From the NCBI RefSeq assembly GCF_000266885.1, contig NC_018020.1, positions 1,178,001 to 1,242,000 of the forward strand: a stretch of 64,000 bases of DNA. The letters are read 5' to 3'. Position 1 is the first letter of the stretch; each line of letters opens with the position of its first letter. A program made the translations under genes and the position numbers. Below the pieces are notes generated by a model. The model made no database searches. It was not told the DNA's origin and saw nothing but the letters and a program-made list of their open reading frames with translations. The stretch comes from Turneriella parva DSM 21527. Its GTDB lineage: Bacteria > Spirochaetota > Leptospiria > Turneriellales > Turneriellaceae. Positions 41,679-50,871 of this stretch are shown here, piece after piece.

Positions 41679-42070
41679 GCGAATTGCGCATACCTGACAT
41701 TCCACTGCCGCGCCCGTTTTTGCGCGTGCTGAGCGATGAAGTGGTCACACGCGACGACGTTGAGAAAGTTAAACGTAGCATGCAGCAGACGATTGACCTG
41801 TTGCAGACCGACCTGAAGCGTGAGCGCGAGCTGGTGAAGACGCTCGAAAAGTCGGGCGAGGTATTGAACGAAATTCTGTCATCGCCCGATTTTCGTGCGC
41901 TCAGCCACAAAGCACCGGCGGCCATCACCGCAGGCGGTGCGACGGCTACGGGCGCGACGAGCGCACAGATCGACGAAGGGCCGGTCGAATATATCGACGT
42001 CGTCGAAATTGAACTTACCGATGCAATCGTCTCTGATGCCGATATTCCAGCACAGGTTAAGAAGGATTAA
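41675..42070 (+). CDS. Small coiled-coil protein of unknown function
   Basis: From the ATG at 41675 (ATGA overlap with the previous stop) the product is 131 residues. Residues 25-70 form a charged helix (DDVEKVKRSMQQTIDLLQTD) that is likely a coiled coil. An Ala/Gly/Thr-rich linker and an acidic tail follow. No family is recognised. The overlap on both sides means it is made together with the phosphoesterase-like and envelope proteins. Confidence 0.6.
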   Translation: MSELRIPDIPLPRPFLRVLSDEVVTRDDVEKVKRSMQQTIDLLQTDLKRERELVKTLEKSGEVLNEILSSPDFRALSHKAPAAITAGGATATGATSAQIDEGPVEYIDVVEIELTDAIVSDADIPAQVKKD

Positions 42071-42074
42071 CCCT

Positions 42075-42791
42075 TTGCTGCGCCTTGTACTTTGCCTGTT
42101 GCTTGTTGCCGTTACCGCGCTCAATGCACAGACCGCAATTCTTGACCCGGCGCCCGAAGAGCAGCAAGAAGACGGGTACCTGGCGCTTGAAGGCGGTATC
42201 GGCTACAACACATACCCCAATTCTGAATACTTTCGCGCGCCGCTGTTTTTCACCGGTGGGTCTGCAAGACGTGAGATATCCACACGCTTATTGCTGCTGG
42301 GTGATATGCTGCACGCAGGTGAACTTTTCGAGGGGCGATTTTCTGGCAACAAACCGGGCGGCGTCTACCATTATAGCTTTGGTCAGCTTGATGTAGATTA
42401 CCTCAACTGGTACGGACGAATCTGGGCGGTGGGACTCGGCGGCGGGCTGGGGCACCAGGGTTTCGTGATCGAGGGTGCCGAAAAAACAGCCCATGTATTC
42501 ACCGGCAGGCTGCGCGTGCAGGGCTTCATTTTTTGGACAGAATACCTCGCGACGCAGGGCGTCATCACTGCCCCGATTGCGATCTACCAGTCGGCAACCG
42601 ACAGGTTTGGGCTGTGGCATGGCGAACTGAACGTGCTGTTCGATTTTAAAGGGCGGGTGCGCAACCCCGAGCCGCAGTCGTTTATGTTTTCTGCGTCGCT
42701 GCTTTATGATTATATTAAATTCAACCACGACCTGCGTGCGTACGCGCAGCACGAGCTGACACCGATGCTCAAAGTCATGATTATCTACTGA
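42075..42791 (+). CDS. Predicted outer-membrane or secreted beta-strand protein (TTG start)
   Basis: A TTG at 42075 preceded by AAGGATTAACCC gives 238 residues with a clean signal peptide (LRLVLCLLLVAVTALNA). The mature part has alternating aromatic strands such as YLALEGGIGYNTYP and GLGGGLGHQGFVI, and ends in MIIY, which suggests an outer-membrane barrel. The frame upstream of the TTG overlaps the previous gene and lacks sense. The stop overlaps the pyrF start (TGATG). Confidence 0.65.
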   Translation: MLRLVLCLLLVAVTALNAQTAILDPAPEEQQEDGYLALEGGIGYNTYPNSEYFRAPLFFTGGSARREISTRLLLLGDMLHAGELFEGRFSGNKPGGVYHYSFGQLDVDYLNWYGRIWAVGLGGGLGHQGFVIEGAEKTAHVFTGRLRVQGFIFWTEYLATQGVITAPIAIYQSATDRFGLWHGELNVLFDFKGRVRNPEPQSFMFSASLLYDYIKFNHDLRAYAQHELTPMLKVMIIY

Positions 42792-43498
42792 TGAAAAAGC
42801 CCGCAGAAGCCCTCATTGTCGCACTGGATTTTAGCTCAGCCGCAGAGGCGCTGAAACTTGTCGACGCACTCGGCGAGAGTGTCGTGTTTTATAAAGTAGG
42901 CATGCAGCTCTATTTTGCGGCAGGTAACAGCATCATTACCGAACTTCAAAAACGAAACAAGCTCATCTTTCTTGATTTAAAGATTAACGATATTCCCGAA
43001 ACGGTTGGCAAGGCTGTTGACTCGCTTGTGAGCCTCGGCGTCAGATACCTGACTCTCTTCACGCAGGCGACGCAAATTGAGGCCGCAGCTGCGATCTTGA
43101 AGGCTCGTGGCTCTGATCTCAAATTACTGAATGTCACCGTGCTGACCAGCCAGGCGAGCACGTTTGCCGAAGTCGATGCGCGGGCCCGTCTCTCGCTGGC
43201 CGCCGGCGCACATGGCCTCATCTGTTCGGGACTTGAAGCTGCAGAGCTGCGCCGCAACCACGGGCAAGAGCCGATTCTGGTGACGCCCGGCATCAGGCTC
43301 GCTGAAAAAGCGAATGAGCCGAATGAGCGCGTGGCGTCTGGGTCTCGCAAAGACGATCAGGTACGCATTGTGACACCGGGCGACGCCATTCGCGGCGGTG
43401 CGACCAATATCGTGGTGGGTCGCCCCATCACGCAGGCGCAAAACCCTCGCGCAGTTGCGCAGGCAATTCTCGCTGAAATTGAAGGCGCATTAGGTTAG
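42791..43498 (+). CDS. pyrF: Orotidine 5'-phosphate decarboxylase
   Basis: The 235-residue protein catalyses the last step of UMP synthesis. The active-site signature FLDLKINDIPETV is near 59-71. The opening LIVALDF, the lysine in FYKVGMQLY, and the C-terminal VTPGIR and IVVGRPIT phosphate-binding segments are present. Its length fits the family. It is coupled to the preceding envelope gene and precedes the dihydrouridine synthase gene by 6 bases. Confidence 0.96.
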   Translation: MKKPAEALIVALDFSSAAEALKLVDALGESVVFYKVGMQLYFAAGNSIITELQKRNKLIFLDLKINDIPETVGKAVDSLVSLGVRYLTLFTQATQIEAAAAILKARGSDLKLLNVTVLTSQASTFAEVDARARLSLAAGAHGLICSGLEAAELRRNHGQEPILVTPGIRLAEKANEPNERVASGSRKDDQVRIVTPGDAIRGGATNIVVGRPITQAQNPRAVAQAILAEIEGALG

Positions 43499-43504
43499 AC
43501 GGGC

Positions 43505-44464
43505 ATGGCGTTTAAAACCCTCATTGACCGTATTGGCAAGTCAAAGGTCGTCTTGTCGCCGATGGTCGGTTATTCTGACTCGCCTTACCGCCGGCTCTGC
43601 CGCAGCGAAGGCTCAGCATTCAGTATCACCGAGTTTGTTTCGACCGAGCATTTGTTTCGCTCTAACCCACGCGCCATCAGCCTTTTTCGCTATGAAGAAT
43701 CTGAGCGCCCGATTGTTTTTCAGATCTTCGGCAATAATCCCGAGATTATTGTGCGGGGAGTTTCGCGCGTTCTGAATCTGAACCCCGACGGCATTGATTT
43801 GAACATGGGCTGTTCGGTGCGCAACGTCTCGAACAGCGGCTCGGGCGCAGGGCTCTTGAAGTGCCTCGATAAATCGCGCGAGATCATTCGCCGGCTCGTG
43901 GCCGAGACTGGCCTGCCCATCTCGGCGAAAATTCGCCTCGGGTGGAACCACGACTCGCTTAACTATATGGAAACGACCGCAATGCTCGAAAGTGAAGGCG
44001 TGTGGGCGATTGCCGTGCATGGCAGAACGCGGCAGATGGCATACACCGGCAAAGCCGAATGGGACCGCATCGGCGAAATTGCCAGCGCACGCAAAATACC
44101 GATCTTTGGCAACGGCGATGTCACCAGCTACGCCGATGCGATGGCTAAGGTCGAGAAGTATGGTGTCGCCGGCGTTTACATTGGCCGCGGTTCTTTTGGC
44201 AATCCCTGGCTGTTTTCAGGGCGTGACCGTAGCCAACTCACCTACCACGAGCGGTTGCCCGTGATTTTGCAGCATATGGATTACATGGGCGATTTCTACG
44301 GCGACGGCCTCGCCGCAGTGTTGATGCGCAAACAACTGCACCAGTATCTGAAAGATTTGCCGCTGTGGGTAGAGATCAAAGCCGAAATGTTCAGCGGCAA
44401 ATCGGCAGCGGCGCTCAGATCAACGCTGCTGCGTATGAGCGAGCGCGCTGAGCTGGTGGCGTAG
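43505..44464 (+). CDS. tRNA-dihydrouridine synthase
   Basis: The 319-residue FMN enzyme reduces uridines in tRNA. The TIM-barrel N-terminus has LSPMVGYSDSPYRRLCR. The active-site segment is DLNMGCSVRNVSNSGSGAGLL, with the conserved cysteine that protonates the base. HGRTRQMAYTGKAEWD and IPIFGNGDVTSYADA bind FMN and phosphate. It is likely a DusB-type enzyme, although the subtype is not certain. It ends 4 bases before the convergent rsh stop. Confidence 0.92.
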   Translation: MAFKTLIDRIGKSKVVLSPMVGYSDSPYRRLCRSEGSAFSITEFVSTEHLFRSNPRAISLFRYEESERPIVFQIFGNNPEIIVRGVSRVLNLNPDGIDLNMGCSVRNVSNSGSGAGLLKCLDKSREIIRRLVAETGLPISAKIRLGWNHDSLNYMETTAMLESEGVWAIAVHGRTRQMAYTGKAEWDRIGEIASARKIPIFGNGDVTSYADAMAKVEKYGVAGVYIGRGSFGNPWLFSGRDRSQLTYHERLPVILQHMDYMGDFYGDGLAAVLMRKQLHQYLKDLPLWVEIKAEMFSGKSAAALRSTLLRMSERAELVA

Positions 44465-44468
44465 AAGA

Positions 44469-46508
44469 TTACGCGCTGACTTCGACTGCATCTTCAACGC
44501 CTTCAACTGTTTTCATCTCTTTCAGAATATTCATCAGATGCTCGTCTGAATCGACTTCGATCACAAAACGGTCATTAATGTGCCCCACCTGAGAGGTCGT
44601 TGCGTTCGCTTCGATGATGTTGGCGCCGCTCTGCGCCAGCTGCTTCACGATATCGAGAAATATTTGCGCCCGGTCAAGGCCCCTGATTTCAATCGAAGCC
44701 TGCCGCCCTGTCGAATGGCCGACCCATTTGAGCGGTATCAGCCGCTCTGCCTGTTCGGGGTTCTCGCTCAGGTGCGTGAGAGAGGGACATCCTTTCTTGT
44801 GCACTGAGATAACACCGAGGCGCGAAATAAAGCCGGCGATGTTGTCGGGCGGCGACGGATTGCAGCACTGCGCGTATTTCACTTCGAGCTGCGTTTCGCC
44901 CTGCCAGTCTATCTTTTTCAGGTTCGGCTGCGCGATAACCGTCGCGCCGAGTTTTTCGCTGCGTGCCGGGCGCGGGCCCTTCGGTTCTGGCTGCGCCTTT
45001 TTCTCGTTCTCGACCAATTTTTCGGCAACGCTCGTATCGGTCTTGCGAAAGAAGGCTTTCAGTTTTGCCCGCGCGTTCGGGGTCTTGAGGTAGTTGAGCC
45101 AGTTGAGCGATGGCTTCACGCTGCTATTGGTGATGATTTCTATCTGGTCGCCGTTCTTGAGCGGAGTGCGAATGCTCACGAGACGGTCGCCGATTTTCGC
45201 GCCTGCGCACCTGAGACCGATGTCGGTATGAATACGAAAGGCAAAATCGAGCACAGTCGAGTTCTCGGGCATCGTGAAGATTTTGCCCTTGGGTGAAATA
45301 ACATAAACCTCATTCGCCTGGCTGAGGTTAGATACGAGTTCTTGATAAAAATCACCCGAGTCGGCCTCATCGTCTGAGATGGCCATGTTCTGCAGATCGA
45401 GAAATTGCGTTTCAAAGGTTTTCTGGTCGCCCGGCTTTTCTTTGTACGCCCAGTGCGATGCGATACCAAACTCAGACACCCGGTGCATTTTCCAGGTGCG
45501 TATCTGCACTTCGACGGGTTGGCCGCCGGGTCCGATGACAGTGGTGTGGAGGCTCTGGTAACCGTTCGATTTTGGCACAGAGATATAGTCTTTGAATCTG
45601 CCGGGAAACGGTGTCCACAGCGTGTGCACGAGGCCGAGCACCGTATAGCAGTCGGGCACCTCGTTGACGAGCACGCGTACGCCGGTGAGGTCATAGATGT
45701 CTTCGAAAAATTTTTTCTGTTCGATCATTTTGTTGTAGATCGAATAGAAGTGCTTCGACCGCCCTTCGACGGTGGCCTTGATTTTTGACTCTTTCAGGTG
45801 CTGGGTGAGAAGCGACATGACCATTGCCACCCGCCCGTCGCGCTGCCCTTTTTTCTCGGCGATCTTGTCTTTAATGAGCGCGTAGGTAGTGCGATCGAGG
45901 TGATAGAGCGCCAGGTCTTCGAGCTCTGACTTTATCTTGTAAATACCCAGACGGCCCGCGAGAGGCGCATAGATCTCGAGTACCTCGCGTGCAATCTGCA
46001 TACCCTTGTTCGTTGAGTGAAAGCCGAGCGTGCGCATGTTGTGCAGCTTGTCGGCGAGCTTGATCAAGATGACGCGGCTGTCGCGTATCGTCGCCATGAT
46101 CATCTTGCGGATATTGATCGCCTGCTTGTTCTCGGCAGTCTGGGTCTTCAGAACCGATATTTTGGTGACCGATTCGACAAGATAGGTGATAGTCTCGCCG
46201 AACTCTTGCCGCATATATTCGGGCTTGATGAAGGTATCTTCAAGAACGTCGTGCAAGAGGCCCGCACAGACGACCTCATGGTCGAGGCCTAAATCGGCCA
46301 GGGTATGCGCGACCGCCAACGGGTGAATTATGTACGGTTCGCCCGACAGCCGCTTTTGAAATTTGTGCGCGTCTTCGGCGAGCAGGTATGCCTTCTTGAT
46401 GAGCGCTTTCTGGGCGCGCGTGACATACGAAGGCATATGCGCGAGCAGCGTATTCAGGGTCTGCCCTTCTTGCGCGGGCTGGCTGCGTAATAAAGAAGGC
46501 ATTGCCAT
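44469..46508 (-). CDS. Bifunctional (p)ppGpp synthetase/hydrolase, RelA/SpoT type
   Basis: The protein has 679 residues with all four domains in order. The HD hydrolase domain carries HDVLED at 86-91. The synthetase domain has GRSKHFYSIYNKM, RFKDYISVPKSNGYQSLHTTV and VEVQIRTWKMH. A TGS domain starts at VYVISPKGKIFTMP, and an ACT domain lies at the end after the CCNPSPPDNIAGF zinc-finger-like segment. Both active sites appear intact, so it should make and degrade the alarmone. It is convergent with the dihydrouridine synthase gene. Confidence 0.95.
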   Translation of the reverse strand: MAMPSLLRSQPAQEGQTLNTLLAHMPSYVTRAQKALIKKAYLLAEDAHKFQKRLSGEPYIIHPLAVAHTLADLGLDHEVVCAGLLHDVLEDTFIKPEYMRQEFGETITYLVESVTKISVLKTQTAENKQAINIRKMIMATIRDSRVILIKLADKLHNMRTLGFHSTNKGMQIAREVLEIYAPLAGRLGIYKIKSELEDLALYHLDRTTYALIKDKIAEKKGQRDGRVAMVMSLLTQHLKESKIKATVEGRSKHFYSIYNKMIEQKKFFEDIYDLTGVRVLVNEVPDCYTVLGLVHTLWTPFPGRFKDYISVPKSNGYQSLHTTVIGPGGQPVEVQIRTWKMHRVSEFGIASHWAYKEKPGDQKTFETQFLDLQNMAISDDEADSGDFYQELVSNLSQANEVYVISPKGKIFTMPENSTVLDFAFRIHTDIGLRCAGAKIGDRLVSIRTPLKNGDQIEIITNSSVKPSLNWLNYLKTPNARAKLKAFFRKTDTSVAEKLVENEKKAQPEPKGPRPARSEKLGATVIAQPNLKKIDWQGETQLEVKYAQCCNPSPPDNIAGFISRLGVISVHKKGCPSLTHLSENPEQAERLIPLKWVGHSTGRQASIEIRGLDRAQIFLDIVKQLAQSGANIIEANATTSQVGHINDRFVIEVDSDEHLMNILKEMKTVEGVEDAVEVSA

Positions 46509-46614
46509 TGGTTAGATTATACGTGTTTCAAGGTGGCGGCTGCAACAAAAATCGCGTTTACCCATAAGGATTTAGACCGATACTGGTGATAGCGCCCCGG
46601 GTGGGCGTCTGGTC

Positions 46615-48168
46615 ATGCTTTACTTTGCCGTATTGGGAATTCTTATGCTGCTCGCGCTTCTGGCGTGGCTCTTGACCCTGCGCAAAAGCAATCCGTTTCA
46701 TATCGTGCAAAAACTGATGGAAGAAGGCCAGTACGACGAAGCGGTGCTAAAGCTCACTGCGATGTCTGAAGATATCGACCTGGCCCCCCGCAGTTATATC
46801 TACCTGGCAGAATGCCATGAGCAGCTTGGGGCGCGCGACCTGGCCCGTACCTGCTACAAAAAGGCAATCGACGCCGGGGCATTCGACGACAAAGACCGCG
46901 AAATCGAGATCTACAAAAAGATTGGTGAAATTTACCGTTCTGAAAACGACACCGAAGGTTTTTTTGAGGTTTGTCTGGAAATATTGCGCCTGAACCCGGG
47001 TGACGAGCTCGCCAACCAAGAGGTCGGCATGATCGCGCTGGGCGACGGTCATTATAGCGTGGCCGAAATCTACCTCAAGGCCGCAATGGCACACAGCGAC
47101 GACCCGCAGCTTGTGCTCGCCTATGCCGTCACGCTCTGGCAAATGGGAGAATGCGACGAAGCCGTTGCGCACGTCGAAAAACTTTTAGCCGACGCCGGAG
47201 AAGAGCACATCTACCGCCTCATGTACGTGACCATGGCGACATTCGGTGTGCACCTGGCGCGCGGGCGGCAGACGGCCCTGAAGCTGATTGCCGATACGCA
47301 AGATGACAGTGTTAAAGAACTGCTCTACAATATTTACCTCTACCAGTGCTATCAGGGCAAAGCTCTGCGTGAAGCGCTCGACTTTTTGAAGCGGCAAAAC
47401 GAGTCGAACAGTTTGCCCGCAGACCGTCGCCGGGAGTATCAGTACCTGCTGTTAATTCTGTACCTAAACGAAGAGATGTTTCTCGAAGCTTCGCGCCTTT
47501 ACCGCGACCTCGCTGAAATCGACGATGAGTACCGCGACCTTAAACACCTCAGGGTGTTCATCGACCAGATCGATCTGAATCCCCATGCCGAGAATTTGAA
47601 GCCGTTCAAGCAAATACTCAAAGACAACTTTGAGCCGCTGCTGATGCCCGATCTGACTTATGCGATTTCAGGCTTTCGCAAGAATCGCGGCCTGGCGATC
47701 ACGAAGTTCTTTGACCTGAGTGGCGATCGGCCTCAGCTACGCATCGAATACGATGTTATGACCGCCGAGAAGAGCGCAGATCTTTTCATGCAGATGATGC
47801 CTGAAGAGTTTCAAAAGTTTGTTTTGTACATCATCACAAATCTCGAATACAATGAACCCGTTAAAGAATCTTCGGGTGAAAAAGATCTTGTCTTGTATTC
47901 GGCGATCTCGTCAAAGAGCAAATCGATTCGGGCGCTGTTTGCGTTCTACCGGCTCAGAACGGGCTCGCACATCAGCGACATTTCATTGCGCAATCTTCAG
48001 AATAAAATGCAGTCGCTTAAGGCAGACAAAACCTATATTATATCGAGCGCGCAGCTCACAGAAGGCGCCGCTGCTCTGATCTTGAAAGAATCGTCACTAA
48101 AGCAATTCGATGCCGAGCATCTCGCCGAATGGCTGCACGACTATTTCAAATCGACGCGCCGGCACTAA
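46615..48168 (+). CDS. Membrane-anchored TPR protein with degenerate Mrr-like nuclease domain
   Basis: The protein has 517 residues. A single transmembrane helix (residues 2-22) is followed by helical repeats to about 330, including the clear TPR segments LAPRSYIYLAECHEQLGARD and PQLVLAYAVTLWQMGECDEA. The last 170 residues follow the order of Mrr-type restriction endonuclease-like domains: MMPEEFQKFVLYII, then GEKDLVLYS, then TYIISSAQLTEGAAALI. The second half of the catalytic motif, normally QxK, reads FYRLR, so nuclease activity is doubtful. It stands alone between rsh and the ABC exporter. Confidence 0.6.
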   Translation: MLYFAVLGILMLLALLAWLLTLRKSNPFHIVQKLMEEGQYDEAVLKLTAMSEDIDLAPRSYIYLAECHEQLGARDLARTCYKKAIDAGAFDDKDREIEIYKKIGEIYRSENDTEGFFEVCLEILRLNPGDELANQEVGMIALGDGHYSVAEIYLKAAMAHSDDPQLVLAYAVTLWQMGECDEAVAHVEKLLADAGEEHIYRLMYVTMATFGVHLARGRQTALKLIADTQDDSVKELLYNIYLYQCYQGKALREALDFLKRQNESNSLPADRRREYQYLLLILYLNEEMFLEASRLYRDLAEIDDEYRDLKHLRVFIDQIDLNPHAENLKPFKQILKDNFEPLLMPDLTYAISGFRKNRGLAITKFFDLSGDRPQLRIEYDVMTAEKSADLFMQMMPEEFQKFVLYIITNLEYNEPVKESSGEKDLVLYSAISSKSKSIRALFAFYRLRTGSHISDISLRNLQNKMQSLKADKTYIISSAQLTEGAAALILKESSLKQFDAEHLAEWLHDYFKSTRRH

Positions 48169-48237
48169 CGGGTTACTGTTTCAAGAACCCTTGAGCAATC
48201 GACCGCAACCGAAAAAGTGAAATGCAGCAAAGCCGCT

Positions 48238-50058
48238 TTATTGTGCGCGCCACAGGGCCCGGTAGGTTTTAGAATTCTTGAGCAGCGTACGGTGGCTACC
48301 CATCGCCTCGATGCCGCCGTTACCCAGCACGATGATCGAATCGGCATGCGCGACGGTGCTCAGGCGGTGCGTGATCAGCAAGACGATGCGCTTACGGCTG
48401 AGCGCGCGCAGATGAGAACGAATGCGCTGCTCACTGATGGTATCAAGGTGCGCCGTCGCCTCGTCGAGCACCAGAATCGGGGCCTTGCGCGCGAGAGCCC
48501 GCGCGAGCGTCAACCGGTGGCGCTGCCCACCCGAAAGTTTGAACCCTCGTTCGCCGATCAGCGTATCGAGCCCCTGGGGTAATTCTTGCACGAAGCCATC
48601 GGCGTCTGCCGCCTTGAGCGCCAGACGAAGGTCTGCCTGGGAGAAAAATTCGTCACGCCCGAACAGGTTATCGCGCACAGTGCCGTCGAAAAGTATCGCA
48701 TCTTGTGTGACGATGGCGATGAGCCGCCGGTAGTCAGCGAGCTCGAACTCGGTCACATTCACACCATTCAACAGAATTTCACCCTGTTGCGGCGAATAGA
48801 AACGGCAAAGCAGGTCGATCAAAGTTGTTTTGCCAATGCCGCTCTCGCCCACGATCGCATAAATTCGCGACGGCTGTAATGAAAGCGTGACGTTTTTCAG
48901 AACGGGATTTCCCTCACGGTAAGAGAACGTGATATTTTCGAAATCCACCTTGCGGATTGAGTTCGGTACTGTGCGATGCCCCGTATCGGATTCTTTATCG
49001 AGTTTCAACATGTCTAGCACCCTGTCGAGAGATGCCATCGACTTCTGAATCTGGCTCAGCGAAAAGACCATGCGCCAAACCGGGTACAGCAGCATACCGC
49101 TGTACATCTGAAATGCTACGAGGTCACCCACGCTCGTTTCGCCGCGTAAAAAATAAATGCCGCCAAATACCATAATCAGCAGCGAGGTAATCGGTATCAA
49201 GAAGTTCCAGATTCCGTCGACCGCCGATTCGCGTATGGCCGCAAAGATGTTTTTGCGAAACATGAGGTCTTGCGTGAGGTTATAGCGCCGCTGCTCGGCG
49301 GCCTGCATTTCGAAGGCTTTCACGGCGCGAATGCCGGCGAAAACTTCGCTCGTGCGTGCGTCTTGCGCCGAACGGTCGTTACTGACTGAGCGGTAGACAG
49401 GGCGAACTTTCAGAATGTAGATGAGGCTAATATAGATCAGCGGCGGTATAAAACCCGAAGCCACGAGCGCCAGAGGCAAATGCCAATAAACGAGAATCGC
49501 AAAAGTAATGACGATGCGCAGAAACGCCACGCCCGGCGAAATTACCGCCATCTGCAGAATACCCGTCAGGTTTTCTGCGTCGCTCGTGAGCCGCGAAACA
49601 ATACCACCGGTCTTGAGCTCATGAATCTGGCCCAGCGGTAAGTGCATTAAGTGCCTGAAGAGGCGCAGACGCAGCCGGCGCACAAACCTGCCGTTCACCA
49701 GAACAGTATAGAAGCGCCGCCAAAAGTCGATTGCCTGCGCCGAAACGAGCATGAAAAGCAAAGCAGCGCCAATCGTCAGCAACAGAGTTTTCTTTTCACC
49801 AGCGCTGAGCTGCGCATTCATCAGCACCCCATCGAGAATATGCCGGGTCGTCACTGGCACCGCAAGGTACAGCAGTTCGGTCGCGCAGGCTGCGGCGAAA
49901 ATTATCGCGAACGGGCGCCTGTAATCTGCCATGAGATCGAGGTAAGCGCGCAGATTGGCTCGCGACGCCTGCTTGTTTTCGAGCTTCTTGGCAGTGGTCT
50001 GCTTGTGGGTGTCATCGAGAAACTGGCGAAAGAGCCAGCGAGAAGAAACGAGGGCCAT
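48238..50058 (-). CDS. ABC exporter half-transporter (permease-ATPase fusion)
   Basis: From the ATG at 50058 the product is 606 residues, typical of MsbA-type half-transporters that act as homodimers. Six transmembrane helices fill residues 45-310, with the LYLAVPVTTRHILDGVL opening and a LTSDAENL coupling segment. The ATPase has Walker A GESGIGKTT, the LSGGQRHRL signature, Walker B ILVLDEATAHLD and the switch histidine in LLITHRLS. It may export lipid or drug-like compounds; the substrate cannot be read. A ten-codon upstream extension is possible. Confidence 0.93.
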   Translation of the reverse strand: MALVSSRWLFRQFLDDTHKQTTAKKLENKQASRANLRAYLDLMADYRRPFAIIFAAACATELLYLAVPVTTRHILDGVLMNAQLSAGEKKTLLLTIGAALLFMLVSAQAIDFWRRFYTVLVNGRFVRRLRLRLFRHLMHLPLGQIHELKTGGIVSRLTSDAENLTGILQMAVISPGVAFLRIVITFAILVYWHLPLALVASGFIPPLIYISLIYILKVRPVYRSVSNDRSAQDARTSEVFAGIRAVKAFEMQAAEQRRYNLTQDLMFRKNIFAAIRESAVDGIWNFLIPITSLLIMVFGGIYFLRGETSVGDLVAFQMYSGMLLYPVWRMVFSLSQIQKSMASLDRVLDMLKLDKESDTGHRTVPNSIRKVDFENITFSYREGNPVLKNVTLSLQPSRIYAIVGESGIGKTTLIDLLCRFYSPQQGEILLNGVNVTEFELADYRRLIAIVTQDAILFDGTVRDNLFGRDEFFSQADLRLALKAADADGFVQELPQGLDTLIGERGFKLSGGQRHRLTLARALARKAPILVLDEATAHLDTISEQRIRSHLRALSRKRIVLLITHRLSTVAHADSIIVLGNGGIEAMGSHRTLLKNSKTYRALWRAQ

Positions 50059-50100
50059 GTGCAGAGAAAATACTCCGCCGATGGACATACGACAAATAAT

Positions 50101-50724
50101 CTACAGCGGCTCGAGGCCCGGGTTTTTCTGCAGCTCTTCGGCGACGAACTTCTCAACGCGCTTTGTCGATTCATTCGAAAGTGTCGTGAACAAGACTCCG
50201 CAGGTGTAGCGCCGTTCTTCGGTTGTTTCGCGCGTGCACCAGCGCACCAGCCCCTGGCAAATGAAGCGCAGAGATTTTCCCGGCAGGTAAACGTTTACGC
50301 TGATGAGTGTGTTCTTCGGCAGTTGCCTGTCAGTTATCATGCGCAGACCAATAGGACTTAGGTCTGTTATCACGGCTTCATACCTGCCGGGTTCTGTCCA
50401 CACGTTGTAGCCGATGACTGCATCGAGTTTGAGCCTCTGGCCCTTGCGAATGACGCTCTTATACAGCTTCGTGGGCTTCAAGATGCGAATCAGGTTGCCC
50501 TGCCGCGCAGCTTCGACCTGCGAATCGAAACGAAAGCGAAAGTTTGACATGGTGAAGTCGACCCTGACGGGTTCGGAGAGGGGCGCATTCAGAAAGTCTT
50601 CATCAACGCGCACCGTCAGGTGGGTGTCGCCGAGGTTTTCGAGCACTCCCTGATAGCGATTACCCTCGGGATTATCGTCGATGGGCATTATCTGCAAAGC
50701 AAGACTCTGGCGCAGTATAGACAT
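50101..50724 (-). CDS. PilZ-domain c-di-GMP receptor, YcgR-like
   Basis: The ATG at 50724 follows AAGGAGGATT, an almost ideal ribosome-binding site, giving 207 residues. The N-terminal 90 residues are a strand-rich YcgR-type domain. The PilZ domain starts at about 95 and has the c-di-GMP signatures RKGQR and DLSPIG in the right order. It could relay the output of the two diguanylate cyclases in the window, perhaps to flagella or the envelope. The frame extends upstream, but that part lies beyond the ribosome-binding site. Confidence 0.88.
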   Translation of the reverse strand: MSILRQSLALQIMPIDDNPEGNRYQGVLENLGDTHLTVRVDEDFLNAPLSEPVRVDFTMSNFRFRFDSQVEAARQGNLIRILKPTKLYKSVIRKGQRLKLDAVIGYNVWTEPGRYEAVITDLSPIGLRMITDRQLPKNTLISVNVYLPGKSLRFICQGLVRWCTRETTEERRYTCGVLFTTLSNESTKRVEKFVAEELQKNPGLEPL

Positions 50725-50871
50725 AATCCTCCTTGGGGAACAGCTACCGTGAACCTGAAGAGCGACACCGTCAACCGGATTTTGCACTTGACCCTCTGCA
50801 CTCAAAGCGATGTTTGCGGCAGGGAAAAGTTGGTGCTTGCTTAAAGCAATCCACAAAAATTAAGATACTTT

